Part shown: piece by piece, positions 32,872-42,106 of the stretch
How positions within the stretch are numbered: the first letter of the stretch is position 1
Layout: the number at the start of each line of letters is the position of its first letter
Assembly: GCA_934447715.1 (NCBI GenBank)
Contig: CAKSER010000007.1
Location: 12,856-76,855, forward strand
Origin: an uncultured Eubacteriales bacterium
Lineage (GTDB): Bacteria > Bacillota > Clostridia > Oscillospirales > CAG-272
Direction of reading: 5' to 3'
DNA length: 64,000 bases
Made by a program: the position numbers and the translations under genes
The notes under the pieces: generated by a model
Database searches by the model: none
What the model saw: the letters and a program-made list of their open reading frames with translations, nothing else
Told to the model about the DNA's origin: nothing

Positions 32872-34014
32872 TTATTTCTTTTTAAAGAAGGATTTCTTCT
32901 TCGGCGTGTTCTTTTCTCCGCAGGATTGCGCAAACTGCCTTAAAAGCTCCTTCTGGCTTTCGCTCAGGTTTCTCGGTACCTCGACGGTAACCGTAAAGAT
33001 CAGATCGCCCTTTCTCTGGGACTTGGGCATCTGAATTCCCTTTCCGCGGATAGTAAAGCTGGAGCCTGTCTGCGTACCCTCGGGGATTGTGTATTTGACA
33101 TCTCCCTCAAGCGTGGGAATATCAAGCTCGGCGCCGAGAGCTGCCTCCGAGTATGAAATCGGCACATCGCAGTATAGGTTGTAGCCGTCGCGGCGGAAGG
33201 TGGAATGCGGACGGACGGTTACGACGATTATAAGATCGCCTGCCGGGCCGCCGTTTCTGCCTTCGTTGCCCTGACCTGTAACCCCGACTCTTTCTCCGTT
33301 GTCAATTCCTGCCGGAATCGAGACGGTGATCTTCTTGTTGATCTTTACATATCCCTTGCCGTTGCAGTTCTTGCAGGGGGTGCGGATAAACTTGCCGGTT
33401 CCTCTGCAGGCATCACAGGGCTTTGTGGTCTGCATCATGCCGAGAGGGGTTCTTTGGGTTACTCTGATTGTTCCGGTTCCCTTGCACTGTGAGCAGGTTT
33501 CCGGACTTGTACCCTTTGCGGCACCCGTTCCGCCGCAATCCGAGCAGCGCTCAACACGGGCATAGGAAATATCCTTCTTGCATCCGAACGCTGCCTCCTC
33601 AAAGGTCAGAGTAATGCGATAGGCAAGGTCGTCCCCTCTTATCGGGCCGTTTCTGCGCGACGAGGATGAGCCGCCTCCGAAGCCTCCGCCGAAAAAGCTT
33701 CCGAAAATGTCTCCGATATCTCCGAAATCAAATCCGCCGCTGAAGCCTCCGAAGCCTCCGCCTGCACCGCCGCTGCCCATTCCGCCGTCAAGACCTGCGT
33801 GGCCGTACTGGTCGTAGATCTGCTTCTTCTGCTCGTCGGAAAGAACGGCATAAGCTTCATTTACCTCTTTAAATTTAACCTCTGCCTCGGTGTTGCCCGG
33901 ATTCATGTCCGGGTGATATTTTTTTGCCAAAGCACGGTATGCTTTTTTTATCTCATCGGCGCTTGCGGTTTTCGGTACCCCGAGCACCTCATAATAGTCT
34001 CTTTTATCTGCCAT
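32872..34014 (-). CDS. dnaJ: Chaperone protein DnaJ
   Basis: Hsp40 co-chaperone stimulating DnaK, 380 residues. J domain (1-70) with the HPD motif in KKYHPDMNPGN; Gly/Phe-rich linker (about 75-120); zinc-finger domain with four CxxCxGxG units (CSDCGGTG, CSQCKGTG, CDACRGTG, CKNCNGKG); C-terminal substrate-binding domains. A GNEGRNGGPAGDLI block is typical of DnaJ type I. Separated from dnaK by 118 bases containing a hairpin. Confidence 0.97.
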   Translation of the reverse strand: MADKRDYYEVLGVPKTASADEIKKAYRALAKKYHPDMNPGNTEAEVKFKEVNEAYAVLSDEQKKQIYDQYGHAGLDGGMGSGGAGGGFGGFSGGFDFGDIGDIFGSFFGGGFGGGSSSSRRNGPIRGDDLAYRITLTFEEAAFGCKKDISYARVERCSDCGGTGAAKGTSPETCSQCKGTGTIRVTQRTPLGMMQTTKPCDACRGTGKFIRTPCKNCNGKGYVKINKKITVSIPAGIDNGERVGVTGQGNEGRNGGPAGDLIIVVTVRPHSTFRRDGYNLYCDVPISYSEAALGAELDIPTLEGDVKYTIPEGTQTGSSFTIRGKGIQMPKSQRKGDLIFTVTVEVPRNLSESQKELLRQFAQSCGEKNTPKKKSFFKKK

Positions 34015-34085
34015 ATTTGCCTGACCTTTTGTTTTTTTATTGTTTCGATTTTAAATTAAGCCGAGGACATCCTAAAACGCAGGAC

Positions 34086-34114
34086 AAACACTGCCGTAAA
34101 AAACGACAGTGTTT
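34086..34114 (-). other. Intercistronic hairpin between dnaK and dnaJ
   Basis: AAACACTGCCGT pairs with ACGACAGTGTTT (one mismatch) around a five-base loop. It could reduce transcription or stabilise the upstream dnaK mRNA. There is no T-run after the stem in the minus direction. Confidence 0.55.
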
Positions 34115-34132
34115 GACTTATATTGCTTAAAA

Positions 34133-35995
34133 TTATTTGTTGTCGGTCTTGTCTTCGAAGTCTGCGTTGTAGAAGCCTTCTCCGTTCTGACCGTCGCCGC
34201 CCTGAGCGCCTGCGTTAGGATCAAAGCCTGCCGAAGCATTCGGATCGCCGCCCTGAGCGCCGGTCTGCTGATAGAGCTTCTCGGAGAGCTTGTAGAATGC
34301 CTGCTCGAGAGCATCGGTGTCAGCCTTGATTGCGTCGATCGAATCGCCCTTAAGAGTTTCCTTCAGCTTTGCAAGAGCAGAGTTTACATCTGCCTTGTCG
34401 GACTCGGGAAGCTTGTCGCCGATCTCGGTAAGCGTCTTTTCGCTCTGGTATACAAGCGACTCAGCCTTGTTCTTAACCTCAACCTGCTCCTTGAACTTCT
34501 TATCCTCTTCTGCATACTTCTCTGCATCCTTAACCGCACGGTCGATATCCTCGTTTGACATGTTGGTAGAGGATGTGATTGTGATATGCTGCTCTTTTCC
34601 GGTTCCCTTGTCCTTTGCGGTAACGTTTACGATACCGTTTGCATCGATATCAAAGGTGACCTCAATCTGCGGAACACCTCTGGGAGCGGGAGCGATGCCG
34701 TCGAGGTTGAAGCGTCCGAGAGTCGTGTTGTTCTTTGCCATCTCTCTTTCGCCCTGAAGAACGTGAATCTCAACAGAGGTCTGACCGTCTGCTGCGGTGG
34801 AGTAAACCTGGCTCTTCTTTACCGGGATAGTTGTGTTTCTGTCGATTATTCTGTTGAATACGCCGCCGAGAGTCTCGATACCGAGAGAAAGCGGAGTAAC
34901 ATCAAGAAGGAGAAGGTCCTTGACCTCGCCTCCGAGAACGCCTGCCTGAACAGCCGCACCGATTGCAACGCACTCATCCGGGTTGATTCCCTTGAACGGC
35001 TCCTTGCCGATAAAGCTCTTTACAGCCTCCTGGACTGCCGGGATTCTTGTAGAACCTCCGACAAGAAGAACCTTGTCGACCTGAGTTGTTGTAAGACCTG
35101 CATCGGCGAGAACTCTCTTTGTCGGCTCCATTGTAGCCTTTACAAGGTCTGCCGTAAGCTCGTCGAATTTAGCTCTTGTGAGTGTAGCCTCAAAGTGCTT
35201 CGGGCCTGTAGCGTCTGCTGTGATGAACGGGAGATTGATGTTCGAGGAGGTAACTCCGGAGAGCTCAATCTTTGCCTTTTCTGCAGCTTCCTTAAGACGC
35301 TGCATTGCCATCTTGTCTTTTCTTAAATCGATTCCGGGGTTCTCTGCAAGGAAGGTCTCTGCCATCCAGTCGATAATCCTGTTGTCGAAGTCATCTCCGC
35401 CGAGACGGTTGTTTCCGGCTGTTGCAAGAACCTCAAATACGCCGTCGCTGATATCAAGCAGGGATACATCAAATGTTCCTCCGCCGAGGTCGAATACCAT
35501 TACCTTCTGGCTTGCCTCCTTGTCGACGCCGTAAGCAAGAGCTGCTGCGGTCGGCTCGTTGATGATACGGAGAACCTCAAGTCCTGCGATCTTACCGGCA
35601 TCCTTTGTTGCCTGTCTCTGTGCGTCAGAGAAGTATGCAGGAACGGTGATAACCGCCTGAGTAACCGGTCCGCCGAGATAAGCCTCTGCATCTGCCTTCA
35701 GCTTCTGAAGAATCATAGCGGAGATCTCCTGAGGAGTATATTTCTTTCCGTCGATATCAATCTTGCGGTCTGTACCCATGTCTCTCTTGATAGACATTAC
35801 GGTTCTGTCAGGATTTGTGATAGCCTGTCTTTTTGCAACCTGACCGACCATTCTTTCGCCGGTCTTTGAGAATGCAACAACAGACGGTGTAGTTCTTGCG
35901 CCTTCCGGATTCGGTATAACGATAGGCTCGCCGCCCTCATATACGGCTACACAAGAGTTAGTTGTTCCGAGGTCAATTCCGATAATTTTTCCCAT
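34133..35995 (-). CDS. dnaK: Chaperone protein DnaK
   Basis: Hsp70 chaperone, 620 residues. The ATPase domain has IGIDLGTTNSCVAV, ITVPAYFSDAQRQAT, VFDLGGGTFDVSLL and LLVGGSTRIPAVQEAV. The substrate-binding domain follows the linker VKDLLLLDVTPLSLGIE. A Gly/Asn/Gln-rich lid tail ends the protein. GGAGGAATTAATT precedes the ATG. Third gene of the HrcA-controlled operon. Confidence 0.98.
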   Translation of the reverse strand: MGKIIGIDLGTTNSCVAVYEGGEPIVIPNPEGARTTPSVVAFSKTGERMVGQVAKRQAITNPDRTVMSIKRDMGTDRKIDIDGKKYTPQEISAMILQKLKADAEAYLGGPVTQAVITVPAYFSDAQRQATKDAGKIAGLEVLRIINEPTAAALAYGVDKEASQKVMVFDLGGGTFDVSLLDISDGVFEVLATAGNNRLGGDDFDNRIIDWMAETFLAENPGIDLRKDKMAMQRLKEAAEKAKIELSGVTSSNINLPFITADATGPKHFEATLTRAKFDELTADLVKATMEPTKRVLADAGLTTTQVDKVLLVGGSTRIPAVQEAVKSFIGKEPFKGINPDECVAIGAAVQAGVLGGEVKDLLLLDVTPLSLGIETLGGVFNRIIDRNTTIPVKKSQVYSTAADGQTSVEIHVLQGEREMAKNNTTLGRFNLDGIAPAPRGVPQIEVTFDIDANGIVNVTAKDKGTGKEQHITITSSTNMSNEDIDRAVKDAEKYAEEDKKFKEQVEVKNKAESLVYQSEKTLTEIGDKLPESDKADVNSALAKLKETLKGDSIDAIKADTDALEQAFYKLSEKLYQQTGAQGGDPNASAGFDPNAGAQGGDGQNGEGFYNADFEDKTDNK

Positions 35996-36113
35996 AATTA
36001 ATTCCTCCGTTTATATCTGAATATTTTTTTAACATTATTATATAAGATTTATATAAGAAATCCGCAAAGCGGATGTTCTTTCGCCTTTTGCATGCTTTTT
36101 GCTGATTTAAAAA

Positions 36114-36782
36114 TCAGTTAGCAACCTTTACCATTGCATACCGGATGATCTTGTCGCCTTTTTTGTAGCCCTTCATAAGAACCTCGACGATCTCGTTTTC
36201 CTTGTATTCCTCATCCTCGATATGCATCACGGCATTGTGAATATTCGGGTCGAAGCTTTCTCCTGCCTCTCCGAATTCCTCAACTCCGAGCTTGTTCATT
36301 GTTTCCTTGAACTTGTTCAGCGTCATGTTAACTCCCTGAACAACCTTTTCACTGTCGGGATATTTAAGCGCCATCTCAAGCGAATCCTTAATTGAGAGAA
36401 TCTCCTTTAATGCATCTGCATAGGCGTCGGAGTATGCGGACTCTCTTTCCTTTGCGGCTCTCTTGCGGAAGTTGTCATACTCTGCAAGGGTTCTCTTGTA
36501 TCTTTCGTCCAGCTCGGAAAGCGAATCCGAAAGCTTCTTGTTTTCTGCCTTGAGCTTCTTCGATCCGGACTTTTTGTCGTCCTTTTCGTCGTGCTCACAG
36601 TGCCCGTCGTGCTTGTCGCATTCCTCGTGCTTATCGCAGCTGTTTTCCTTTGAGCACTCCTTTTTCTCTGTATTTTCTTTATTATTTTCGCCGTCGTTTC
36701 GGATTTCGGATGTGTTTTCCGAGTCCGGAATTTCGTTTTCGCCATCGTCGAAAACGAACGGTTCGTTCTTTTTTTCTTCCAC
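36114..36782 (-). CDS. grpE: Nucleotide exchange factor GrpE with Cys/His-rich tail
   Basis: Exchange factor for DnaK, 222 residues. The long coiled-coil region (about 75-140, YDNFRKRAAKERESAYSDA) and the C-terminal beta domain (NPNIH-like FDPNIHNAV, KGYKKGDKIIRYAMVKV) are canonical. The disordered acidic N-terminus is unusual: residues 43-64 contain four Cys (43, 49, 55, 62) and four His (52, 58, 61, 64), which could bind metal. It lies 28 bases after hrcA. Confidence 0.95.
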   Translation of the reverse strand: MEEKKNEPFVFDDGENEIPDSENTSEIRNDGENNKENTEKKECSKENSCDKHEECDKHDGHCEHDEKDDKKSGSKKLKAENKKLSDSLSELDERYKRTLAEYDNFRKRAAKERESAYSDAYADALKEILSIKDSLEMALKYPDSEKVVQGVNMTLNKFKETMNKLGVEEFGEAGESFDPNIHNAVMHIEDEEYKENEIVEVLMKGYKKGDKIIRYAMVKVAN

Positions 36783-36810
36783 TTTTCAGATGTCCTTTCG
36801 TCTGTTTTTG

Positions 36811-37884
36811 TTAGCTTTGTTCGCTTTCTGTTCCTGCAGGGAGCTGCTTGCTCTGCCTGTCGGAAAGAAGCCTTGCGAGGCAGTCTATTGTAGAAATGAC
36901 CTTTGAGTAGTCCATTCTTGTCGGCCCGATAACGCCGATTGCTCCGATTGCCTTTCCTCCCTTTTTGATCGGCTTGAAAACAAATGATGAGTTTTTCATA
37001 ACATCAACACTGTTTTCGGATCCGATTACGACATTTACCTTGTCGGGATCCGCCTTTGAGATGATCTTCAGGATCTCCTCCTTGTTTTCAAGCGCTCCGA
37101 GGAAGCCGCCGAAGGTTGCGGTGTCGGCAAACTCGGAATACTGTAAAAGCCTGTTGATGCCGGAGTAGCGAAGATTGCCTGTAACCGACTCTCCGACGGT
37201 TTCGTAAACAATCTTTACAATCGGACTGATAAGGTCGGAGCACTCGGGGATTTCCTTTTCCATTTCGATTATAACCGGAACGGTAAGTCCGTCTGCCGAT
37301 ACGCCGCTCAGGTGCGCGTTAAGCACTCCCTCCAGCCTTTTGAGTGTCATTTCGTCTATGTCATATTCGGTGCGGATCTTTCTTGTCTTGACCTCGTCGT
37401 TTGACATCATCATGACAAGAAGAAAAGCGCCCTCCGAAAGCTTCATTGTCTTGAACTGCAGAACCGAAACCTCGCTTGTCGGCGGTCTTATCGCGGCAAG
37501 AGCTGCATAATTCGTAAGCGATGAGGTAAGCGCCGTTGTCATTTCGAGAAGCTGATCAAACTCGGAGGTTTTGCGCTTCAGCATGCTGCCTATCCGGTTG
37601 AGCTCCTCGGGAGATATCCTGTAGTTCTGCATGAGGTTGTTGACGTAAAGCCGATATCCGCGCTCCGACGGAATTCTTCCTGCGGAGGTGTGCGGCTGCT
37701 TCAGATAACCGAGCTCCTCAAGCTCTGCCATCTCGTTGCGGATGGTTGCAGAAGAAAGGAAGATCTGCTTGCTCTCCGAAAGGTATCTGGAGCCTACCGG
37801 CTCGCCCATGTTGACATGTGCTTCGATGATCGCCTTGAGAATCATTTTCTTTCTTTCGTTCAGTTCGGGATTTCCGATAGCCAT
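36811..37884 (-). CDS. hrcA: Heat-inducible transcription repressor HrcA
   Basis: Repressor that binds CIRCE and controls this operon. The N-terminal winged helix is in RKKMILKAIIEAHVNMGEPV and LSSATIRNEMAELEELG; the GAF-like middle and C-terminus end with GAIGVIGPTRMDYSKVIS. I start at the ATG at 37884 (MAIGNPELNE), where AAGGAG lies 8 bases upstream, giving 357 residues. A start 18 bases earlier lacks such a site. Confidence 0.95.
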   Translation of the reverse strand: MAIGNPELNERKKMILKAIIEAHVNMGEPVGSRYLSESKQIFLSSATIRNEMAELEELGYLKQPHTSAGRIPSERGYRLYVNNLMQNYRISPEELNRIGSMLKRKTSEFDQLLEMTTALTSSLTNYAALAAIRPPTSEVSVLQFKTMKLSEGAFLLVMMMSNDEVKTRKIRTEYDIDEMTLKRLEGVLNAHLSGVSADGLTVPVIIEMEKEIPECSDLISPIVKIVYETVGESVTGNLRYSGINRLLQYSEFADTATFGGFLGALENKEEILKIISKADPDKVNVVIGSENSVDVMKNSSFVFKPIKKGGKAIGAIGVIGPTRMDYSKVISTIDCLARLLSDRQSKQLPAGTESEQS

Positions 37885-37939
37885 ACTTCCTTCTCCTTTC
37901 ATTTTTTCGTTCTTTTCCGGATTGATTACCGGTTCGATT

Positions 37940-37966
37940 TTAGCACTCTAACACTCCAAGTGCTAA
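37940..37966 (-). promoter_or_regulatory. CIRCE operator
   Basis: TTAGCACTC-N9-AAGTGCTAA, one base off the perfect inverted repeat TTAGCACTC-N9-GAGTGCTAA. It lies between the promoter and hrcA, so HrcA binding would block the whole operon. Confidence 0.95.
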
Positions 37967-37977
37967 TTTCTGTGATT

Positions 37978-38006
37978 ATTATATTTCATAAACCAAGTAT
38001 TGTCAA
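37978..38006 (-). promoter_or_regulatory. Promoter of the hrcA operon
   Basis: Minus strand TTGACA, 17-base spacer, TATAAT, with CIRCE starting 11 bases after the -10, so the operator covers the start of transcription. Confidence 0.92.
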
Positions 38007-38147
38007 GGGGTTTTGAACTTTTATATGTTAATATTGTGTGAATTTATTTTGCTTTTTTCTTTTCTAACTGCCAAAGTGCCAAAAATAAAGCTTTAAAATA
38101 GTATATTTTTAATTTGCCTCCGAAATACGTTAAAGCAAAAAGAAAGA

Positions 38148-38164
38148 CGGACAAAAAATGTCCG
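38148..38164. other. Short hairpin between hrcA promoter and glycosylase gene
   Basis: CGGACA-AAAAA-TGTCCG. It may end the glycosylase transcript, but the T-run is poor. The rest of 38037-38265 is A/T-rich without a gene. Confidence 0.4.
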
Positions 38165-38265
38165 CCGATGGCTTTTAATGTGATTTTTTTTAAATAAAGC
38201 AAAATTCCTGCTTAAAGGGATGCTTTGTGGGGTGCAAGCGGCACGGTAAGATACGGCAATAGATA

Positions 38266-38760
38266 TTATGAGTAAAATTCCGGCAGAATATTCTCTTTCC
38301 AGATTTCTGTAAGCCTCGAAAGCGAAAATGAGGCGTTTGCCGGGCTTGTCGACGGCAGATAGACCGTAGGAAGATCGATTTTTTCTTTTAAATGCTTTTT
38401 AAACAACGCCTCTGCCGTGCGGCCGTTTAAAAAGATTTTTTTAACATAACTGTTTTCGATAATTTCGATCGGATTCCTTGCCTTTACTGTTTCGATGCTG
38501 CTGTCCGAGCTTCCCTCGATATTACATGACGAGACCACATCCGAAAGAGCGATGCCGGTGTCGAGAAGAAACTGCCTTCTGCCTTCGGCGCTTTGCGGAA
38601 TGTCGCACTCGAAGATGATCCCGAGAACCTTCCAGAAGCGGTTTTGCGGATGCATGTAGTAAAAGCCTGCCTCTCTTGATTTTACAGAGGGCATGCTGCC
38701 GAGGATCAGTATTTTTGAGTTTTCATTGTAAATCGGCGGAAGCGGATTCGTTGTCGGCAT
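38266..38760 (-). CDS. DNA-deoxyinosine/uracil-DNA glycosylase family protein
   Basis: Predicted base-excision repair enzyme of UDG family 6 (hypoxanthine-DNA glycosylase), 164 residues. The N-terminal motif ILILGSMPSVKSREAGFYY and the YMHPQNRFWKVL block match that family; the C-terminal motif is LPSTSPANAS in place of the HPS of other UDGs. The usual length is about 160-170. It is a single gene upstream of a heat-shock operon on the same strand, with no functional link apparent. Confidence 0.85.
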   Translation of the reverse strand: MPTTNPLPPIYNENSKILILGSMPSVKSREAGFYYMHPQNRFWKVLGIIFECDIPQSAEGRRQFLLDTGIALSDVVSSCNIEGSSDSSIETVKARNPIEIIENSYVKKIFLNGRTAEALFKKHLKEKIDLPTVYLPSTSPANASFSLSRLTEIWKENILPEFYS

Positions 38761-38820
38761 GCTTTTTCCCTCATTTTTATTTATATAGCCATGTAAGGCT
38801 GCGTACGGTGCTTAAAGCCG

Positions 38821-38859
38821 AAACGGCAAGCCGCATTTAAGGGGATTGCCGTTTTTTGC
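38821..38859. terminator. Terminator-like hairpin after the LTA-synthase-like gene
   Basis: AAACGGCAA pairs with TTGCCGTTT. The six-T run is on the plus-strand side, so it is stronger in the direction opposite to the flanking genes. Confidence 0.55.
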
Positions 38860-38867
38860 CTTGAAAA

Positions 38868-41057
38868 TCATTTAAAAACGTAGCTGAAGTAGTTCTGCGT
38901 CAGAATCTGGAAGGTGTAGGTCTTCTTTGCCGCAGCAAGCTTTGTCATGCTCGTTACATAAACCTTCATCTGGTTTTCGTCGGTGTTTGCATATTCTGGA
39001 TACGGGGTAAATCCGGTCTTGGAATTGTATTCGCCGTACTTGTTGATCCAGCACCAGTACGGACCTGCGCCGTCGCAGTTGAGAATTACAAGCGGATCTG
39101 TATCCGAAAGAAGATCTGTTCCGGGCAGGAAGCGCGAATCGTATTCGAGTCCGAACAGGTTCGAAACGGTCGGAAGAATGTCGATAACCGAGCAGGGAGA
39201 GGTGATGTGAACCGTCTCCTTCATTCCTGCGCTCCAGATGATGCAGGTGTTTCTGTACAGATCAAACTGCGCATGGATGTTTTCCACAGGCAGGTTATAA
39301 AGCTCTGCAAGCGATTCATCCGCAAGACCGTAAGGATAGTGGTCTGCAGTCATGACAAATACGGTATCCTCAAGGATTCCGGCAGCGTCAAGCTCCTCGA
39401 CCATTTCGCGAAGCATGTATTCAACCTCAAGCTGGCAGGCGATATAAGCCTTGACCTCCTCAGAGTAGTTAAGGTTTTCGACTTCTGCCTTGTGCTTTGC
39501 AGACATTTTGTTGCCAGACCATGAATAGTAGCAGTGTCCGCTGATGGTCATGTAGTATGCGTGGAAGGGCTGGTTCTTGATAAGCGTCGGAAGCGTGACC
39601 TTTGCAAGCTCGTGGTCAGACTGCGGCCAGGATTTTACATTCATCTTTGTGCCGTCGGCTGCGACAAGATCCTCGATTCCGGTTCCCTGGGCAATGAAGT
39701 TGTAGCCCATGTTCGGGTGGGAAACATTTCTGCTGTAGTAGGTGTAGGTGTTGCTGTGATATGCGTTTGTGAGATATCCGAGCTTGGAGAACTGGTTGCC
39801 GAGACAGAACGGCAGCTTGACCTGTGCGCTCATTTCGAGGCACTTGGCGTTGTTGTAGAACAGACCGGTCATGTTTGCATATTCGCCTGTCGCGGTGCTT
39901 CCGCCCCAGCAGCTGTTATAGAAGTTATCTGTAACAAAGCCGGTTGTGGACATCTTGTAAAGTGTAGGCGTAAGCTCCGGATCGATAACCTTTCCGGAAA
40001 AGCCCTCAAGGGTCATGTATATAAGATTCTTGCCCTTGAAATAGCCGGTGTATTTGTTCTTCTTTGTCGGAGTTACCGACGAGAAGTATTCGTGCATGTC
40101 GCGGATCGTGTTGTTCGGCGCAGAGGCGATAAGCGATGCAAAATCGATATCCATGACATTGTCACCGTAGGAAACGGAGGGAACCGGCTGATCGGTGCCG
40201 TCTGTGCTGTCGCCGGGCTCTGCCGTGTCGCCGCCGCTTGTTGTCTGATCCGGATCCTTTGTCTCAAACGGGTTGTCGATGCTGCCCGGAACGTCGATAT
40301 TTCCGCCGTCCGGAAGCTTTTCTCCGAAGATGAGAGATTTAAGCCCGAGTCTGGTTGAGGTCAGAACTCCGAAATCCATCGCCGTGCTGTTGATATTGTC
40401 GGAGGGGTGGTTGTAGGTAAAGAAAAATCCGCCGTCCGAATGATCGCAGACGATGATGAATATTGCAAGCAGGAACGGAAGAACCGTGAGCGCCGTAAGC
40501 CGGAATTTTTCGACGCGCGGAAACTTCTTGTAGACCGAAAATCTTTTGAAGAAGACCAGAAGAAGAATAAACGGAATGAAAAGAAGAATAATCTTGAACA
40601 GGCTTAAGAAAATTACCTTGATTGTTTCACGGTAAAAATATTTGAGCTGTCCTGCCATTCCGACGGTGTCCCAGCTGAAAAACGAGTTGAAGAACTTGTA
40701 GTATACAAGCTGCGCGGAATATATTACCGAGATTGCACCGAGAACAACCGCATAAACGATCTTCAGCGCCTTTTTGTTTTTGATGAATGAGCAGGCAAGA
40801 GATATAAGCGAGCCTGCCGAAACCGAAAACAGCAGCATTAAAACAAACTGCCAGAAATGCATTTCCTTAAAGGTGAAAACCCTTACGATAAGCTCGAGAT
40901 AGACAAGCGTTAAGGAGAAGAATGCCATTCCGATGCGCACGTTTCTTTTTGCAATCTGCTTTTTCGTTTTTGTGTGTGCGCGAACTCTTTTGGAGCTTTG
41001 CGGCACACGTCTTGTGTATTCAACGTCCTCTGATTGATCACGGTTGTAATCGTTCAT
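38868..41057 (-). CDS. LTA synthase family sulfatase-fold membrane protein
   Basis: Predicted glycerophosphate or phosphoethanolamine transferase of the LtaS type, 729 residues. About five membrane helices (45-215) are followed by an acidic Asp/Thr/Gly linker and an extracellular alkaline-phosphatase-superfamily domain. The blocks are NLIYMTLEGFSGKVIDPELT (metal Glu), SCWGGSTATGEYANMTGL (nucleophile Thr/Ser region) and TVFVMTADHYPYG (metal Asp-His). It is longer than Staphylococcus LtaS. The exact polymer cannot be read from sequence. It is divergent from ppa. Confidence 0.87.
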   Translation of the reverse strand: MNDYNRDQSEDVEYTRRVPQSSKRVRAHTKTKKQIAKRNVRIGMAFFSLTLVYLELIVRVFTFKEMHFWQFVLMLLFSVSAGSLISLACSFIKNKKALKIVYAVVLGAISVIYSAQLVYYKFFNSFFSWDTVGMAGQLKYFYRETIKVIFLSLFKIILLFIPFILLLVFFKRFSVYKKFPRVEKFRLTALTVLPFLLAIFIIVCDHSDGGFFFTYNHPSDNINSTAMDFGVLTSTRLGLKSLIFGEKLPDGGNIDVPGSIDNPFETKDPDQTTSGGDTAEPGDSTDGTDQPVPSVSYGDNVMDIDFASLIASAPNNTIRDMHEYFSSVTPTKKNKYTGYFKGKNLIYMTLEGFSGKVIDPELTPTLYKMSTTGFVTDNFYNSCWGGSTATGEYANMTGLFYNNAKCLEMSAQVKLPFCLGNQFSKLGYLTNAYHSNTYTYYSRNVSHPNMGYNFIAQGTGIEDLVAADGTKMNVKSWPQSDHELAKVTLPTLIKNQPFHAYYMTISGHCYYSWSGNKMSAKHKAEVENLNYSEEVKAYIACQLEVEYMLREMVEELDAAGILEDTVFVMTADHYPYGLADESLAELYNLPVENIHAQFDLYRNTCIIWSAGMKETVHITSPCSVIDILPTVSNLFGLEYDSRFLPGTDLLSDTDPLVILNCDGAGPYWCWINKYGEYNSKTGFTPYPEYANTDENQMKVYVTSMTKLAAAKKTYTFQILTQNYFSYVFK

Positions 41058-41351
41058 GCTGATGACCCTTTCTTTTGAAGCTTTAAAAGCCTTTCGATTT
41101 TTAATATTTAAAAATTTCGGTTCCTGCGGTGCTGAGATGTCCTTCTATTACTTTTATTACGTTTTTGTATTTTTGTCAGCCGCGGCGGAATAGTTTATAA
41201 AAAATTCACATATAGTTATAAGTGATTATACAACTAACAGAGTGCTATTTTGTTACGAAACTGCGAATTTTTCAAAATGAGACGAAGGGCAGTCGTTTTT
41301 TGTATAACCGAAGCTCCGGGTTTTTCCGATTCGTTTCGATATGAATTATTC
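41058..41351. other. Intergenic region upstream of two divergent genes
   Basis: A minus-strand TATAAT (41233-41238) preceded by TG may be the -10 of the LTA-synthase-like gene, but I find no good -35. The rest is A/T-rich without a gene. Confidence 0.35.
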
Positions 41352-41380
41352 TTGACACCGATATATAATAATGGTAGAAT
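41352..41380 (+). promoter_or_regulatory. Promoter of ppa
   Basis: TTGACA, 17-base spacer ending in TGG, TAGAAT, 27 bases upstream of the ATG. Confidence 0.85.
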
Positions 41381-41406
41381 AAAAGAAAAAGCGGATCGGA
41401 GAAAAA

Positions 41407-41952
41407 ATGAATATTTGGCATGATATGGACCCGAAGAGGGTAAAGAAGACCGACTTCGTTGCGATTGTGGAAATTCAGAAGGGCGGAAAGTGTAAATATG
41501 AGCTTGATAAGGAAACCGGACTGCTGAAGCTGGATCGCGTGCTTTACACATCGACGCACTATCCGGCAAACTACGGCTTTATTCCGCTGACCTATGCGGA
41601 CGACCTTGATCCTCTTGATGTTCTGATCATCTGTACCGAGTCGATTCATCCGATGACAGAGGTAAAATGCTACCCGATCGGAGTAATCAAGATGACCGAC
41701 GGCGGATGGAGCGACGAGAAGATCATTGCGATTCCGTTCGGAGAGCCGTGCTATAATACATATGACGACCTCCCGGACCTGCCGCCGCATATATATAATG
41801 AAATGATGCATTTCTTCCGCGTTTATAAGGAGCTCGAGGGCAAGCACACCGCGGTTAACGAGATTAGGGGAAGAAAGGATGCGGAGGAGACTATCGAAAG
41901 GGCGATAGAAAGCTATAAAAAGAAATTTGCGGATAAAAAGAGCAGAGAATAA
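41407..41952 (+). CDS. ppa: Inorganic pyrophosphatase, family I
   Basis: Soluble enzyme splitting pyrophosphate and so driving biosynthesis. The 181 residues show the active-site blocks FVAIVEIQKGGKCKYELDK, DRVLYTSTHYPANYGFIP, YADDLDPLDVLI (three metal-binding Asp residues) and DEKIIAIPFGEP. Family I is less common than family II in Firmicutes, but occurs in many gut Clostridia. CGGAGA precedes the ATG. Single gene with its own promoter. Confidence 0.95.
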   Translation: MNIWHDMDPKRVKKTDFVAIVEIQKGGKCKYELDKETGLLKLDRVLYTSTHYPANYGFIPLTYADDLDPLDVLIICTESIHPMTEVKCYPIGVIKMTDGGWSDEKIIAIPFGEPCYNTYDDLPDLPPHIYNEMMHFFRVYKELEGKHTAVNEIRGRKDAEETIERAIESYKKKFADKKSRE

Positions 41953-42043
41953 ACCGATTTAAGTATAAAAAACCGAAAATCCCGGATTTTTTGCCTGTAT
42001 GCCGCCGGCTTGCCGACCGAAATAAAAAAAATCATAAAAACAC

Positions 42044-42072
42044 TTGACAACCGATAGAAGTTCTGATATAAT
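42044..42072 (+). promoter_or_regulatory. Promoter of the tRNA-Met/tRNA-Glu pair
   Basis: TTGACA, 17-base spacer ending in TGA, TATAAT, 35 bases before tRNA-Met. Confidence 0.9.
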
Positions 42073-42106
42073 ATGTGAGCATTTCAAGCGGAATGCTTGG
42101 GATTAT

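Noticed and set aside
39534..40358. A 274-residue plus-strand frame inside the LTA-synthase-like gene
   Set aside because: Antisense shadow of a clear sulfatase-fold gene; Cys/Val/Arg-rich composition is typical of shadows.
38868..41057. An arylsulfatase function for the sulfatase-fold protein
   Set aside because: The C/S-x-P-x-R formylglycine motif of sulfatases is absent, and the multi-helix N-terminus fits the LTA-synthase group.
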